This document shows, one piece after another, positions 1 through 11,645 of a stretch of DNA of 64,000 nucleotides. Below the pieces are notes generated by a model. It was not told the DNA's origin and made no database searches. It saw nothing but the letters and a program-made list of their open reading frames with translations. Numbering within the stretch: the first letter of the stretch is position 1; each line of letters begins with the position of its first letter. The stretch is taken from contig NC_081332.1 of assembly GCF_022539665.2 (NCBI RefSeq), positions 1,199,773-1,263,772 of the forward strand. Reading direction: 5' to 3'. The stretch comes from Daphnia carinata (Eukaryota > Arthropoda > Branchiopoda > Diplostraca > Daphniidae). The translations under genes and the position numbers were made by a program.

Positions 1-536
1 ATGAAAGATAATGCCCGCACTTTACCGTGTTCCAAAGTCTTTTTGTTTTTATGAAATTGACAGCGGTATCGTAAAAAGCTCCTGGAACTCTGATTTCCGA
101 ACCATTTGGCCTCGAGTGTCCTTTGGAATGCAAAAGTCAATCACACGTGAATCAAGGACCCGTAGAGTGTAAAATCATTAAAAATTATTTTCTTTAATAA
201 AGTCACCACTAGATTCTCATGGAACTTTTTTTTTTTTTTTTTTTTATATTTGAAGAAAGAGACGGGAAAAGGGAGGGAAACTAGCTACGGGGGTTTCAAA
301 AGACTTAGTTCCCATCATTAAAGATTTGGTGGGGGGAGGGAGTTTGGCTCTCCCGCAGTTCATTCCCACGCCTGTCCCGCGGTTTACATCCCCCCCCCCC
401 CCCTCCATATTTTTCTGGTTTCAATATACGACGGAATAAAAAAAAAAGACCTTCCCAGGGACATGACGAATGTCGAAATGTGAAACACATGTGATTTTTT
501 CCAAGGTGAATTTTAATTTCTTATTTTCATACTCAG
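1..536 (+). other. Intron (upstream part) of CLCA-like gene
   Basis: No convincing coding sequence is visible. It ends in a pyrimidine-rich tract and an AG at 535-536, directly before an exon that reads as CLCA. A T homopolymer lies near 229-245 and a C homopolymer of about 14 bases near 391-404, so this is most simply the end of a CLCA intron. Confidence 0.6.
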
Positions 537-1203
537 GTTCTAGAAGAAACGGTGACGTCCACCAATCAAATGCAATCTGGAACTTTCACGCTGGACGCTC
601 CACTCGGCGCCAATGTCCGCGTGGTGGCGCATTGCGCAGACGAAGCTGATCTCGACACGGTCGAAGTCGTCAGTCCGAACGGACGCGTCTACGATCTTCC
701 GCTCGTCTCTGACGGAATGTTGCACATCCGCATTCCGCACACGGATGAGGTAAGCCCGCATCGTGTTTTGAATGAATAATCGATCAGCAGCATATAGGGG
801 ATGAATGACCTTAATTAGATCGATAAATCTAAATGTTGAAGTGGGCACGGCGTTCTGTAATCGCTTACCTGTAGAGTAGGTCATCAAATTCACTGGCCAA
901 AAAAACATTTGAACACAAAAAAAAAAAAAAAAAAAAAAAAATGCAATTAGCCGATCCCAAATTTGGAATGCACACACACAACAACAGAGACTGAATAATA
1001 AAACATAAAAGACAGTTTCACGGCAATCGAATGATGATGAAGTTCTCCTTTTAAGAGGCAACCCTCCTATTAGTCATGCGCATTTTTCACCATTTGGACT
1101 CGCCAGGTAAATGATCATCAATCGGCTGCTGGCCCAAAACGGAGGGTCTACTCTTCTTTTGTAATACAAACGCGCTAATCATCCGTCATTCGATGCCTCT
1201 TTT

Positions 1204-1236
<33 letters not shown>

Positions 1237-3587
1237 GATACACCGCATGTGAATTGCAGCCCAACCCCAAACTGTGATTTTAATTGCCTTTCATTCAATT
1301 CTTTGATTCAAGTTTGGAGAGTGGAATTACCGACTCAGATTCGCACAGCCTGTCGCGTCTTCGTCGAGACAACAGGTGGCGACGACGGTGGAAGTGACTG
1401 CCCAGCCGGCCATGACCACGACGCAAATCTACGACCAGGCCATCACAGTCCAGGCCTGGACGAACGTCGGACGCGTACCCGTCAATGCCTCGCAAACGCC
1501 CATTTTGATTTACGCGGAAGTTAGGCGCGGACGTAGTCCCATCGTGGACGCTAAAGTCACTGCTCTCGTCTATCCGCCGGAAGGATCCGACAATTCCACT
1601 GTCCAGGGTCCTTTTCTTGTCCAGCTGTACGACAAAGGCACCGGAGGTAAATCATTTCATTTCACTTGTAGATGTAAAAACAGCCCACGCCATCTAGCGT
1701 CAGAAAAAATAAATGTTTATTTAAAACATAATAATTTTAGATCCGGATATTACGCGGGCGGATGGAATTTATTCCGCTTATTTCACCAACGCCATCAATC
1801 AACCTGGACATTATGCCGTCACCATTCAAGTGACGGATAACAATAGAAAGGCATCCATTCCCGTCAGGAAACTCAATCCGCCCGCAGCGGCTGCATCCAC
1901 CGACGCTTGTTGTGGCAGTTCCATGCCTTACGAACAAACCGTTTTAGTTCAACCCTTCCGGCGGATCATCAGTGGTCCCAGTTTCGTCACTGTGGACGGA
2001 CCCAGCGAAGACGAAGATGTTTATCCACCCGGAAGGATTTCAGATTTGCGTGTCGAGCGCATCGTCAACGCGACCAACGAAGTCGAACTCGGCTGGACAG
2101 CGCCCGGCACGGATTACGATTCCGGATCGGCTGCATTTTATCAGATTCGTTGCTACACGGATCGTTCGGCTTTGAACGATTCCGGTTCGGCTATTTTAGT
2201 TCACGCTTCACTCACTCCGCAACCGCTTCCGGCCGGAACGTGGCAAAAGGCCATGGTGGCTGTCCCTTGGCCCAATCAGATTTTCTATTACGCCATCGTA
2301 GCCGTGGATTTCGCCGGATTGCGGGGCAAGGTCTCCAACATCGTTCCGGTGTACATCGAGGAACCTCCTCCGCCACCCACGACGACGACAATCAATCCGG
2401 TACCTCTCCTTCCGGCTGGTGAACTGGACGGCAATAACGTCACACGACCGGAAGCCGCTTCTCAGGCCTTGTCGGAACAGCAGATGTACGCCATTGCGGG
2501 TGGAGTGGCTGGATTCATTCTACTCTTAGTTATCCTATCGATCGCTGCTTGCCTATCCAGGCGGAAGCGGAGCGACGATCGACAAGAGAAGCCGAACAAA
2601 TCGTCATCTTCTACTTTGAAAATCCAAGTGGAACCGTTGAAGATTAGCCCGTCTCATCACCATCCGGCGGAAGCGAATGCTCAACATCAGAAGGAGCAGG
2701 AAGCCACGGCTGCTGCCACGACGAAGTCCAGCAACGAATCACGGCCCGTCTACAAGATTTACGTCAACAACGCTTACATCCAGGAAGAAGACGGCGAATT
2801 AAAAATCGTCACTCCGGACGGACGCATCATCCAGCGGGGCTCGCCTTGGTTCTCCTCGGCCAACACGTTGCCTCGCGGACGCAGTTTGACGAATTTAGAA
2901 GGGCTGGAAGCCGGAACGAGTGCGACGGATTTGAATCACTGGTCCCTTCCGCGGGCCAAAACGTCTCCGCACCGGCACAAGGTGCTCACCAACGGAAGCA
3001 TCATGCCCAACAGCGGAAGTCAGAGTGTCATCAACATCAACAATCCGTCCTCTTCTTCCGGAGCGGGAGGTGGGGCCATCGCTGATGGGACGTCCATTTC
3101 ATCCAAACCGTCCGTCTCTTCAGACGATACGGGCATTGAAGTCTCTGATCATCAGACGGATTCTAGAGATAGTGCTGAAATGATTCTGCCTCCGCCGGGA
3201 TTCGGACCCATTCAAAATCATAACGGATACATGCCCATGTACGCCAATCACAATATGCTTCCGCCTTTGCCTCCCTCTCCGGGCATGTCTTCTCAGCATC
3301 AACAGGATTCCCGTTTGATGCGGATGCCGAGCTTCCTGGACAACAATAATCCAGCGGATCATCACGATGTCAGCGGCGGATCGTTGGCTTGGCTGGGTGA
3401 TTTCCCCGACTCGAATTTCTGCAGCCAACCGTCGAGTAGGCGGCCTTTGATGATTGGATCGTCTTACGGAACAGGAAGCGAAGATCGGACGCCTCAAATC
3501 AGTCCGCCTCCGCCATCAACTCCGACGTCTCAATCTTCTGTTGTTCATCAGCCCAGGAGGAAAACTAGGCACATTTCGTTCGTATAA
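537..3587 (+). CDS. Calcium-activated chloride channel regulator (CLCA) family protein, C-terminal three exons (partial)
   Basis: Three exons can be joined in frame: 537-749 (ends GAG|gtaag), 1313-1646 (phase 0 entry, phase 1 exit) and 1741-3587 (stop TAA). They give 797 residues; the N-terminus, including the metalloprotease-like and VWA parts known for the family, lies outside the window. Seen in the sequence: the FGEWNYRL segment at the start of the second exon and DGIYSAYFT near the start of the third, both typical of the CLCA beta-sheet region; a fibronectin-III-like stretch (about 1 kb into the third exon); a hydrophobic segment starting YAIAGGVAGFILLL near 2490-2560, followed by basic residues; then a cytoplasmic tail of about 340 residues rich in Ser, Pro and His. 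CLCA proteins are secreted or membrane-anchored self-cleaving modulators of chloride channels. The long tail is unusual compared with vertebrate members. Family call is firm; exact function here is inferred. Confidence 0.85.
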
Positions 3588-4489
3588 AAGTATTTTTGTT
3601 TTTAAATAATTTGACATATTTTTTTTTTTTTCAAAATTGTGGAGTAAGCGATAAATGTACATATGATGCATCAATTGTGATATACGTATATAATTATGTG
3701 AGACTTTTGAAAATATAAAAATTTGTCTACCTTTGAAATCAAAGATGTTACGCCTCGCTCTATTTTCAACCCGTCACGGAGAACATGGGACATCCGCTCA
3801 ACTGCTTTTTATTGACTTTGGCTGTAAAGATTTTATCATCGTCACAGGTGTTTTTTTTTGTGTTTCAAACAACGAACGTTAACGGTATTCCCAACGATGT
3901 AATTTCAGTTGTAGAAATAAAACATTGTTTGGAAAGAGACATTTCGAACGTCTGTTGTAATGCAATTTTGAATTAGACATGGCGAAGGATACTTTTGAAT
4001 TGACTTTATACGAAGCAGAAAAATGTGAACGTGGTGGCCACGCTGATGAAATGTCCAGTTGCTTCTTTTTAAAATGAGAAAATTCAGGTCCTTAATACTG
4101 CAACTTTGGAATTCGAGGATCTGCAAAGAAGAAAAATACATTTTGTACAACAAACATGAATTGCTTGATCCCATCATGGACCCCACTTACTATACGTTCT
4201 CCGTTCCATTCCACTATTGAAATAGGGCTCCTTATGTAAGATAACCTGGGGCCAGGTGAGCAAACAACACCTTTTAGCTTCAGGAAATAGGTGTCATGGG
4301 AGTCATTCAAACGTTTAGTTGCCTCTGTAAACAAGAATACGTCATTCAGACGTCTACTATTTTACAAATCTGGAAATGCGTTACGTTTTTATCTGTGAAG
4401 TTGCAACAAAGTTTAGACTTAAAAAAAGGTGGCCATTGTGTGGCAACATTCTGCATTCGTTTTTGCTAAAACAAAATCAACAAAAAAAA
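3588..4489. other. CLCA 3' UTR and intergenic DNA
   Basis: The first about 130 bases are a plausible 3' UTR, with an A-rich AATATAAAA-type signal near 3711-3720. The remaining stretch holds only short open frames with no recognisable domain; I see no gene. Confidence 0.4.
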
Positions 4490-4928
4490 ATGTAAGTTTC
4501 GTTAAAATAAAGACATTAAACTATTATTATGTTACTGTATTCACAGGATGGATTTCTGTTTTCGGCTCAGTTTCGTACTATCGGCATTGTTGACAAGAAC
4601 CTCGTCTGCTCGCGTTTGGTACGAGTCCAATGACGTTCGCTGGTCGTCACGTTGTGCTTTCCGCGGCCAAGAAATACTGACATTAGATGTCCCCAACTGG
4701 GATTGTGGGAGACAATGTGTTAACCATGATGCGTGCACTCACTTTACCAACACTTTGTATACCTGCATTTTGAAGAGAAATGTCAAAGGTTCTCGAGAAA
4801 TCAATTCGCCTTCATCTGATTGTGGATTTATTGTCGGCCGTAGCCAGCAGTCTATAGAACCAACGGAGGATTCTCTGGATGACGATTCGCTGATCGGGCC
4901 AGTTACCCCTGGAAACTGGGTTCCCTAA
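4490..4928 (+). CDS. Small secreted PAN/apple-like protein, copy 1
   Basis: Coding sequence begins with AT at 4490-4491, then a 55 nt intron (4492-4546, GTAAGT...CACAG), and G at 4547, so the start codon itself is split; a second in-frame ATG follows immediately at 4548. The predicted product is 127 residues: a hydrophobic leader (FRLSFVLSALLTRTSSA) followed by a single domain with six conserved cysteines (RC, DCGRQC, AC, TCILK, DCGF). The C-x3-C-x5-C spacing with HFTN and CILK is typical of PAN/apple domains, which bind proteins or sugars outside the cell. It carries an acidic C-terminal extension absent from copies 2 and 3. Most diverged of three neighbouring paralogues (also at 5859 and 8836). 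No clear TATA box was found. Confidence 0.7.
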
Positions 4929-5331
4929 GTATTCAACAGCACTACTATTCCAAAGAGGTACTCTTCTAGCCGACCTGTTTTGAGAGCAAGGAAAACTGCA
5001 CTAATATTTTTTAAGTGGCATTTGACAGCACGAAATGGGTACTTCTCTTTACTATTGAATACACTTTGAAAATGGTTCACTTACCCATTTAGAAATTACT
5101 CGCTGAACTGGCAGTTTTATTCACAAAACAAATCCAGCAGACACCAGTCAAAATTCAGTAGCCCTCGAAATCCGAGATTTTGTCAACCTACGATTTTTGT
5201 TATTGGAAGCTGGAGCTAGAGCAACAAAAACAATTCGTGAAAAATATAGTTTTTAACTAAAAATTTTAATTTTTGATTTTCAGATTTGTATCTTTCCAAT
5301 TCCCAAGATGTTATTACCTTAAAAGGACATC
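4929..5331. other. Intergenic between PAN-like copy 1 and tRNA-Ser
   Basis: No open frame or repeat of note is visible; the first part is probably the 3' UTR of PAN-like copy 1. Confidence 0.4.
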
Positions 5332-5413
5332 GACGTGGTGGCCGAGTGGTTAAGGCGATAGACTGCTAATCTGTTGTGCTCTGCACGCATGAGTTCGAAT
5401 CTCATCCTCGTCG
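5332..5413 (+). tRNA. tRNA-Ser (anticodon GCT)
   Basis: An 82 nt cloverleaf of the long-variable-arm class. Box A (GTGGCCGAGTGG) and box B (GAGTTCGAATCTC) are present. The anticodon stem ATAGA/TCTGT encloses loop CTGCTAA, giving anticodon GCT. The acceptor stem GACGTGG/CCTCGTC pairs except for one T-T mismatch at position 5, so it may be slightly decayed. Length matches the usual eukaryotic tRNA-Ser. Confidence 0.8.
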
Positions 5414-5688
5414 TATGTATCTTTAGCTTTTTGATTTTCGAAAAACTCTATAACTCTTCAACGCAGTTGGATGGCTGCATTTATCTCACACCTCAAGCGA
5501 GGACCTTCGAATAAGAAAATAAATTTAATAATTAGGTTCAGAGGTAATTCGAGAACAAGATGCGGAAAAAACTAGTCCCGCCGCAGGCATGGACCTTAGC
5601 ATACCAAAAAAGGAATACTTCCCGCCGGAGTCACCTTCGACATCACGCCACCATCACGTGATACAAGGAAGCGCACATTTACATCGCC

Positions 5689-5697
5689 TATAAAAAG
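5689..5697 (+). promoter_or_regulatory. TATA box of PAN-like copy 2
   Basis: TATAAAAAG lies about 165 bases upstream of the split start codon at 5859. It would place transcription start near 5715-5725. Confidence 0.5.
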
Positions 5698-5858
5698 ACC
5701 AGACTCGCAAGCGTCTCGGGAGAAATTTTTAAGCCAGACTCAAGTTTAGTCACATCGTGGTGAATTAAAAAAAAAGTTCATTTGAAAAGGTGTGTTTACT
5801 GAAGACCTCCACACATTACAACCAACCAGCTCCTGAATCAGCTTAGAATTCAACACAA

Positions 5859-6235
5859 ATGTTAGTATTTACACAATAATATGATATTGAATTATTATTA
5901 CCTTAATGTTGTGCAGGACAACGCTGTGTCTTCGATCTAGCTTGCTGCTCGTGGTATCGGCACTGTTGATAACAACCGCGTCCGCTCGCTCTTGGGAGAA
6001 ATCCGGGGCAGTTCGTTGGTCATATAATTGTGATTTCGTAGGCCACGACATTCAAACAGTAAACGTGCCTAACTATGAATGCGGAAGGCAATGTGTTAAC
6101 AATGCGGCGTGCACGCACTTCACCAACAACCAGCATGCCTGCTTTTTGAAGACCAGTAGCTATGCTGTGCTAGAAATCGATTCCCCTAACACAGACTGTG
6201 GTTTCATCCTTGGTCGTAGCCGGCAGCCTGAATGA
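5859..6235 (+). CDS. Small secreted PAN/apple-like protein, copy 2
   Basis: The start codon is split: AT at 5859-5860, intron 5861-5916 (GTTAGT...GTGCAG, 56 nt), G at 5917. The product is 106 residues. A hydrophobic leader (LRSSLLLVVSALLITTASA) suggests secretion. The mature part is one PAN/apple-like domain with the same six cysteines as the neighbours (NCDF, ECGRQC, AC, ACFLK, DCGF). It stops just after the last conserved block, so it lacks the acidic tail of copy 1. It sits at the left end of a segmental duplication whose other copy carries the gene at 8836. Exact ligand or role cannot be told from sequence. Confidence 0.75.
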
Positions 6236-8736
6236 TGATGTGCTTTAATCACTTGTATTGTCAAATCTGGATTTTCATACCTTTCATTCTTTCATTCCTT
6301 GTAACAGTAGTTTCCACATCTGTAGGCTACAGTTTTCTCAAGCTTCATCTTTTGGTGTCTCTTAATTATGGAAATCTGAAAATAAAAGAGAAAAGAAGAA
6401 ATCAGAGAATATATTTGTTATAATTCAATAGAATTGAAATAATTTCAAGAAATTTAGAAGTTTATATTACTTAGTATTCTGGCGCCAAAATCCTCTGAAG
6501 TCATCCATTATCCTGTAGCAACATCCAGTTCGGGACGAATAGAAAAAGCAGGCGCATTTCTAATCCGAAATTGGAATGGATGGCGCCAATATCCATAGCT
6601 TCAAAATGATACCTTTCGTGGTAGATGGTTCCCGGTCGATTGTAACATGCTAAAAGTTGAACAAATCGCAATTTCATCCGATACTGTAGTCACAGGAAGC
6701 AAACAACTTTCAACTTGGTGGCCGCTCAAAGCAAAACGAAGAGGTTACGCCAGAGGCATAGCGCCAAAGCTTTTGGCATTGCCACATGAAAATAATAAAT
6801 TAAATATTAATAGTATTAACAATAAAACCGTAATTTATAAAGAAACTTATTTTTAATACGATAGAAACAGAAAAGTTAGATGTAATGTTAATGAAAAGTG
6901 AAACTATTCATTAAAAATTGAACGTTTACTACATACGTGGAAAGTGGCAATGTAGATCAAAGTTCCGCTGGCGCGATTTCACCCCGATTTCACAAAGGGT
7001 CAACCATTCCCGTTTTAGTCGTTCGCAACGTAGGTTGTTGGAAATTTGTTTGCTGAGCGGGAATAAATGGCGGGTTTTCTGAAACAGTAGTCCCAATTAT
7101 GGAGCAACATCAAAGGAAATGATTGAAATGCACGTAAATAAGTAACAAATAAGTTATTATCATTATTTATATTATTGCTGGTTGACTCAAACATATTTCT
7201 GCCTTTGAAAGTATCATCGACGCCACTTGTGCTTCATTTTCGTCTACGGTAACATGTCACGTGACGCATTTAATTGGTTTACGGATGTGCTTTGTGGTAG
7301 ATAATCCGAAGAAATGGTGATAAATTCATGACGTTGGTTTTTTAATCAAGATGGTAACACTTTTTATATCTTGTAGTATTTTCACATCTCATTCCTGGTA
7401 TATTGAAGCACAAAACTATGATTAGCCCAAGCAGAAACAATGGTGCTATCAGAAGATGAAATTTTAACGTTATTAGTGACAGAGCCATAGCATGAAGATT
7501 CTTGCCCAAGATCGAAAAAAATGAGGTATCATTAAGCATATTACCTTCCAAGTACTGTAAAATGTGCTATTGTGTTGTATGATAACTGCTAAATGTTTTC
7601 CACTTTATTTGTTCTACCACCACGGTAGCTTATCATTTGGAATAAAAAATTTGGTCAGACAAGTTTGACCGAGAGTTAATACCTTCCTGAAATAGTCTCT
7701 ATTCGAGCAGTGAGTAACATAGTATTACCAATTGATTATGGGTAATGTTTGGCTTAAGTGTTTGATTCATTGTTCTCATTCATTTGTTTTTTTGTTTAGA
7801 GCATGATAATGAGACTGGTGAAAATATCTACAGGGGGACTTGGACTACCATCTGGTAGTAATAATGAATTACCTACAATGGACTTGTAGTTTGCCATGAT
7901 AGTGGTTTCTTTATAATAATGTATGTCATAACAATCTCTTAATCAAGTGGAATGTTTTAAATCCCATGTTTATTTCATTATGTTAGAGGATGTTGAAGAG
8001 ACCAAAGAAAAGCATTCAGTAAGGGAAAGTAAACTATAACCCACTTCAAGTCTGCCTACCCCAACAGTGATGCATCTTCTGATGGGCTACAACATTTAGC
8101 AGCTGCCATCCAAAAACTTTGGTACAAGTTTTTCCTCATCAGGTTAGTTTATAATTTTATTCTCGCCATTTTCCATGTGTTGTTTTCTTTTGCAATCATT
8201 CATTTAGCACGCGTTTGTTTTCGTCGCAAGAGATATTCTACTTTTATTCATTGCCGAATGATTCCCCTAGAACTTCCTTTTTAAGGTCGAAAGTGCCAAA
8301 ATGTAGAAGGTCGGCGGGTGGGAACCATCGTATACCTCGCCAAACACAATCATGTATTTAGTAAGGACGAGGATGATACAAGATGGAGGAAAAAATTGCC
8401 TGACAATCAATACGTATTGCACATACGGTCTCTTATCGCATTCACTTGCTATGCATAACAATTTTGATTGTTTCCAATAAGATAGTTTAGGCTAAAGCGT
8501 TTCTTACCAACATCTATTTTTCTCGTGCATTACTAATTGCCCTGTTGCTTACGGATGCTTAGATAAGAGTACATGGGATCTGGATGGCAAGAAATAATAG
8601 GATAACTCAAGGAATTTAGTATCTTCGCAAAAACACATTGTTTTGATCTATCCAAAGACGGTACCTGGTCGTTAAGAATTTGCACCTCTGGAAATAAGCA
8701 CACGTTACGTGTATGGCTGCAGAAAAAATTGGCCAG
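6236..8736. repeat. Non-coding remainder of segmental duplication unit A
   Basis: From about 5825 to 8370 the sequence can be matched, with gaps, to about 8805-11560. Landmarks shared by both copies include the run around 6600-6650 versus 9420-9475, 7200-7330 versus 10440-10570, 7380-7560 versus 10625-10800 and 8300-8370 versus 11515-11560. Only short, unconserved open frames are present, so apart from the PAN gene the unit appears non-coding. Unit A lacks about 410 bases that unit B has between about 9555 and 9972. Confidence 0.7.
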
Positions 8737-8745
8737 TATAAATAG
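8737..8745 (+). promoter_or_regulatory. TATA box of PAN-like copy 3
   Basis: TATAAATAG lies about 99 bases upstream of the split start codon at 8836, compatible with transcription start near 8767. Confidence 0.55.
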
Positions 8746-8835
8746 TGGCGGTTGATCACAGCAGATCTGCACTCATGTTTGCTGAAACAGCCATCTATTG
8801 TACAAGCTCCTGAATCAGTTTGGAAGACAACAAAA

Positions 8836-9256
8836 ATGTTAGTATCTATTCATTAATGAGATGTTGAATTATTGTATTATCTTAATGTGGTGTATGTGCA
8901 GGATAGCGTTGTGTCTTCGACCTAGCTTCCTGCTGATAGTATCGGCAGTGTTGATAACAACCGCGTCCGTACGCTTTTGGAACAAATCCGGGGCAGTTCG
9001 TTGGTCATACGGTTGTGATTTCAAAGGCCACGACATGATAACATTACGCGTGCCTAATTGGGATTGCGGAAGGCAATGTGTTAACAATGTGGCGTGCACG
9101 CATTTCACCAACACTCTGTATACCTGCATTTTGAAGAGGAACGTCCACGGTTGGCGAGAAATCAACTCACCTAACACAGACTGTGGTTTTATCGTTGGTC
9201 GTAGCCGGCAATCTGAACATGTGATCAGGGATTTTCTGCTTAACGATGTGCTGTAA
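8836..9256 (+). CDS. Small secreted PAN/apple-like protein, copy 3
   Basis: The start codon is again split by an intron: AT at 8836-8837, intron 8838-8901 (GTTAGT...GTGCAG, 64 nt), G at 8902. The product is 118 residues with a hydrophobic leader (LRPSFLLIVSAVLITTAS) and a six-cysteine PAN/apple-like domain (GCDF, DCGRQC, AC, TCILK, DCGF). It is closest to copy 2 in the leader and 5' region but shares the TLYTCILKRN block with copy 1, suggesting either gene conversion or retention of the ancestral form. It has a short unique tail. Predicted extracellular; ligand unknown. Confidence 0.75.
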
Positions 9257-9533
9257 TTTCTTATATTGCCAAATGTGGACTTTCATTGCTTACAGAAGTT
9301 TTTACATCTGTAGTCTCCTGATGCTTCATCTTTTGGTGCCTGTTAACTCTGGAAATCTGAATTAAAAAAAAAATTTTGTTAGCATTCTATAGAGTTGAAA
9401 TAATTTATAGCACTTTGCATAGCTTCAAAATGATACCTTTCGTGGTAGATGGTTCCCGGTCGGTTGTAACACGCTAAAACTTAAACAAATAGCGATTGCA
9501 CCCGGTATTGTAGTCACGGGAAGCAAACAACGT

Positions 9534-9615
9534 TAATCTTGGTGGCCGTGTGGTTGAGGTAACGAACTGTTGAACTGTGATACTCTGCATCCCTGAGTTC
9601 GAATCTTATACTCGT
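9534..9615 (+). pseudogene. tRNA-Ser-derived pseudogene
   Basis: Matches the tRNA-Ser at 5332 in box A (GGTGGCCGTGTGG) and box B (GAGTTCGAATC), and in overall length, but the acceptor stem no longer pairs and the anticodon loop has become CTGTTGA. The corresponding place in unit A (about 6715-6728) keeps only the first bases before a deletion. Confidence 0.6.
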
Positions 9616-11645
9616 CAACAAATCAATTGAATTTTAATGATTTCACAATCTGGCATGCTTCTCATTGGACATTTGTTCTTTGGTTATATCATTAGTGGCA
9701 CGCCTAGTACAAATGGGATAGCATACTCCATCTTTGTTCGAAATAACACTAAAATTTTCAACGTCTGGCGGTGTCATTTTCCTATGCGTTGTCATCAAAA
9801 TTAATTTCTAAATGACATACGCGAATGAAAGAAAGCAGAGATTAATCAAACGTCGTTGGGACAGGGCCGAAAAGCAGAGCAATAAAAAAAATAATAATTT
9901 GGAACGAACGTAAATGCCGCCATTATTATATCATAGAGAAAGGGAGGAATACAACCTACTCTGGTGATAGCAGCAAAGCAAAAGGAAGAGATTAAGCCAG
10001 AGGCATGGCGCCAAAGACTTTGGCGCTGTCACATGGTGATAATTAATTAAGCTGTAATAATGTTAACGAAGAAAATGTAATTTGTAAAGAATTTAATTTT
10101 AAATGCGTTGAAAGCAAATAATTTAAACTTTATGCTAATGAAAAATGAAAGTACTCATCAAAAATTGAAAGTTTATTTTAAACGTGAAAAGTGGCAACGT
10201 AGATACAAAATCCACTGGCGCGATTTCACACCGATTTCTTAACGGGTCAATCATTCGCTTTGTAGTCGCTATGGAAGTAGGTTCCTGCAAAAATTCTTTG
10301 CTGAGCTGGATTAAATGGAGCGTTTTTTGAAATAGCAGTCCTCTTTATGGAGCAAGAACAAAGGAAACGATTGAAATGCAAGTACATAAGGAACAAATAC
10401 CATTTTAGCATTTTTTATATTTTTGCTGCATGAGTCAAACATATTTCTGCCTTTGAAAGTATCATCGATGGTTCTTGTGCTTCATGTTCGTCTGCGGTAA
10501 CCTGCCACGTGACGCATTTACTTGGTTTACGAATGTGCTTCGTGGTAGATAATCCGAAGAAATGGTGATAAATTCATGGTGTTGCTTTTTTAATCAAGAT
10601 GGTAACATTTTTTATACCTTGCAGTATATTCACACCTCATTCCTGGTATATTGAAGCACAAGATTACGATTAGCCCAAGCAGAGACGATGGTGCTACCAG
10701 AAAATGCAATTGAACTGTTGTAAGTGACAAAGCCATATTATGAAGATTCCTGTCCAAAATCGAAGAAAATGAGGTATCATTAAGCTTATTAAGTACCGTA
10801 AAATGTGCTATTGTATTGTATGATAACTGCTAAAGGTTTTCCACTTTGGGTTCTACCATCACATTAGCTTGTCATTTGGAATCAAAGTTTCGTCAGGGAA
10901 AAAAGTTGACTGTGAGCTAATACTTCCCTGAACTAGTCTCTAACCGAGCAGTAGGTAATGCAGTATTACAAATTGATTATGGGTAATGTTTGGTTTAAGT
11001 GGGTGATTCATTGTTCTCATTCATTCATTTTTGTTTAGAGCATCATAATGAGACAGGTGAAAAGTTCTATAGGGAGTCATGAATTACCATCTGGTAGTAA
11101 TAATGAGTTACCTATATTTGACCTGTATTTTGTCCTGATACTTGTTTCTTTATATTAATGTAAGTCATAAGAATCCGTTTATCAAGTGGAATGATTAAAA
11201 CCCCACATTCATTTTCATTGTGTTTGAGGGTTTTGATGAGACCAAAGAAAAGCATCCAGTAAGTGAGAAGAAGATTAGACCCACTTCAAGTCTGCCCACC
11301 CCAACAGTGATGCATCTTCTGGTGAACTACAGTGTTTAGCAGCTATCATGCAAAAACTTTGGCACAAGTTTTCCTTCATCAGGTTAGTGTATAATTTTAT
11401 TCTTGCCTTTTTCCATTTGTTGTCTTAAGAGATATGCATTACTTTTATTCATCGTCGGATGATACCCCTAGAATTTCCTTTGTTAGTTCGAGTCTGCCAA
11501 AATGTAGGGAGGAGGGAACCATCGTATACCTCGCCAAACACAATCATGTATTAAGTACAAAAATGACAGTTATAAAGATTAAGCAGGTTCAAGCCAACAA
11601 TATCGCAAACAGACTTTAAATTATAGTACAAGAAATCTCACGTTT

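Larger units (their letters stand above)
8805..11560. repeat. Segmental duplication unit B
   Basis: Second copy of the unit starting near 5825. It includes PAN-like copy 3, the decayed tRNA at 9534 and about 2.3 kb of non-coding DNA. The two copies are diverged by substitutions and small indels but remain alignable along most of their length. No additional gene is visible between 9260 and 11640. Confidence 0.7.

Noticed and set aside
305..1061. Open frames antisense to the CLCA exon and homopolymers
   Set aside because: They translate poly-A/T tracts and the reverse of the CLCA exon.
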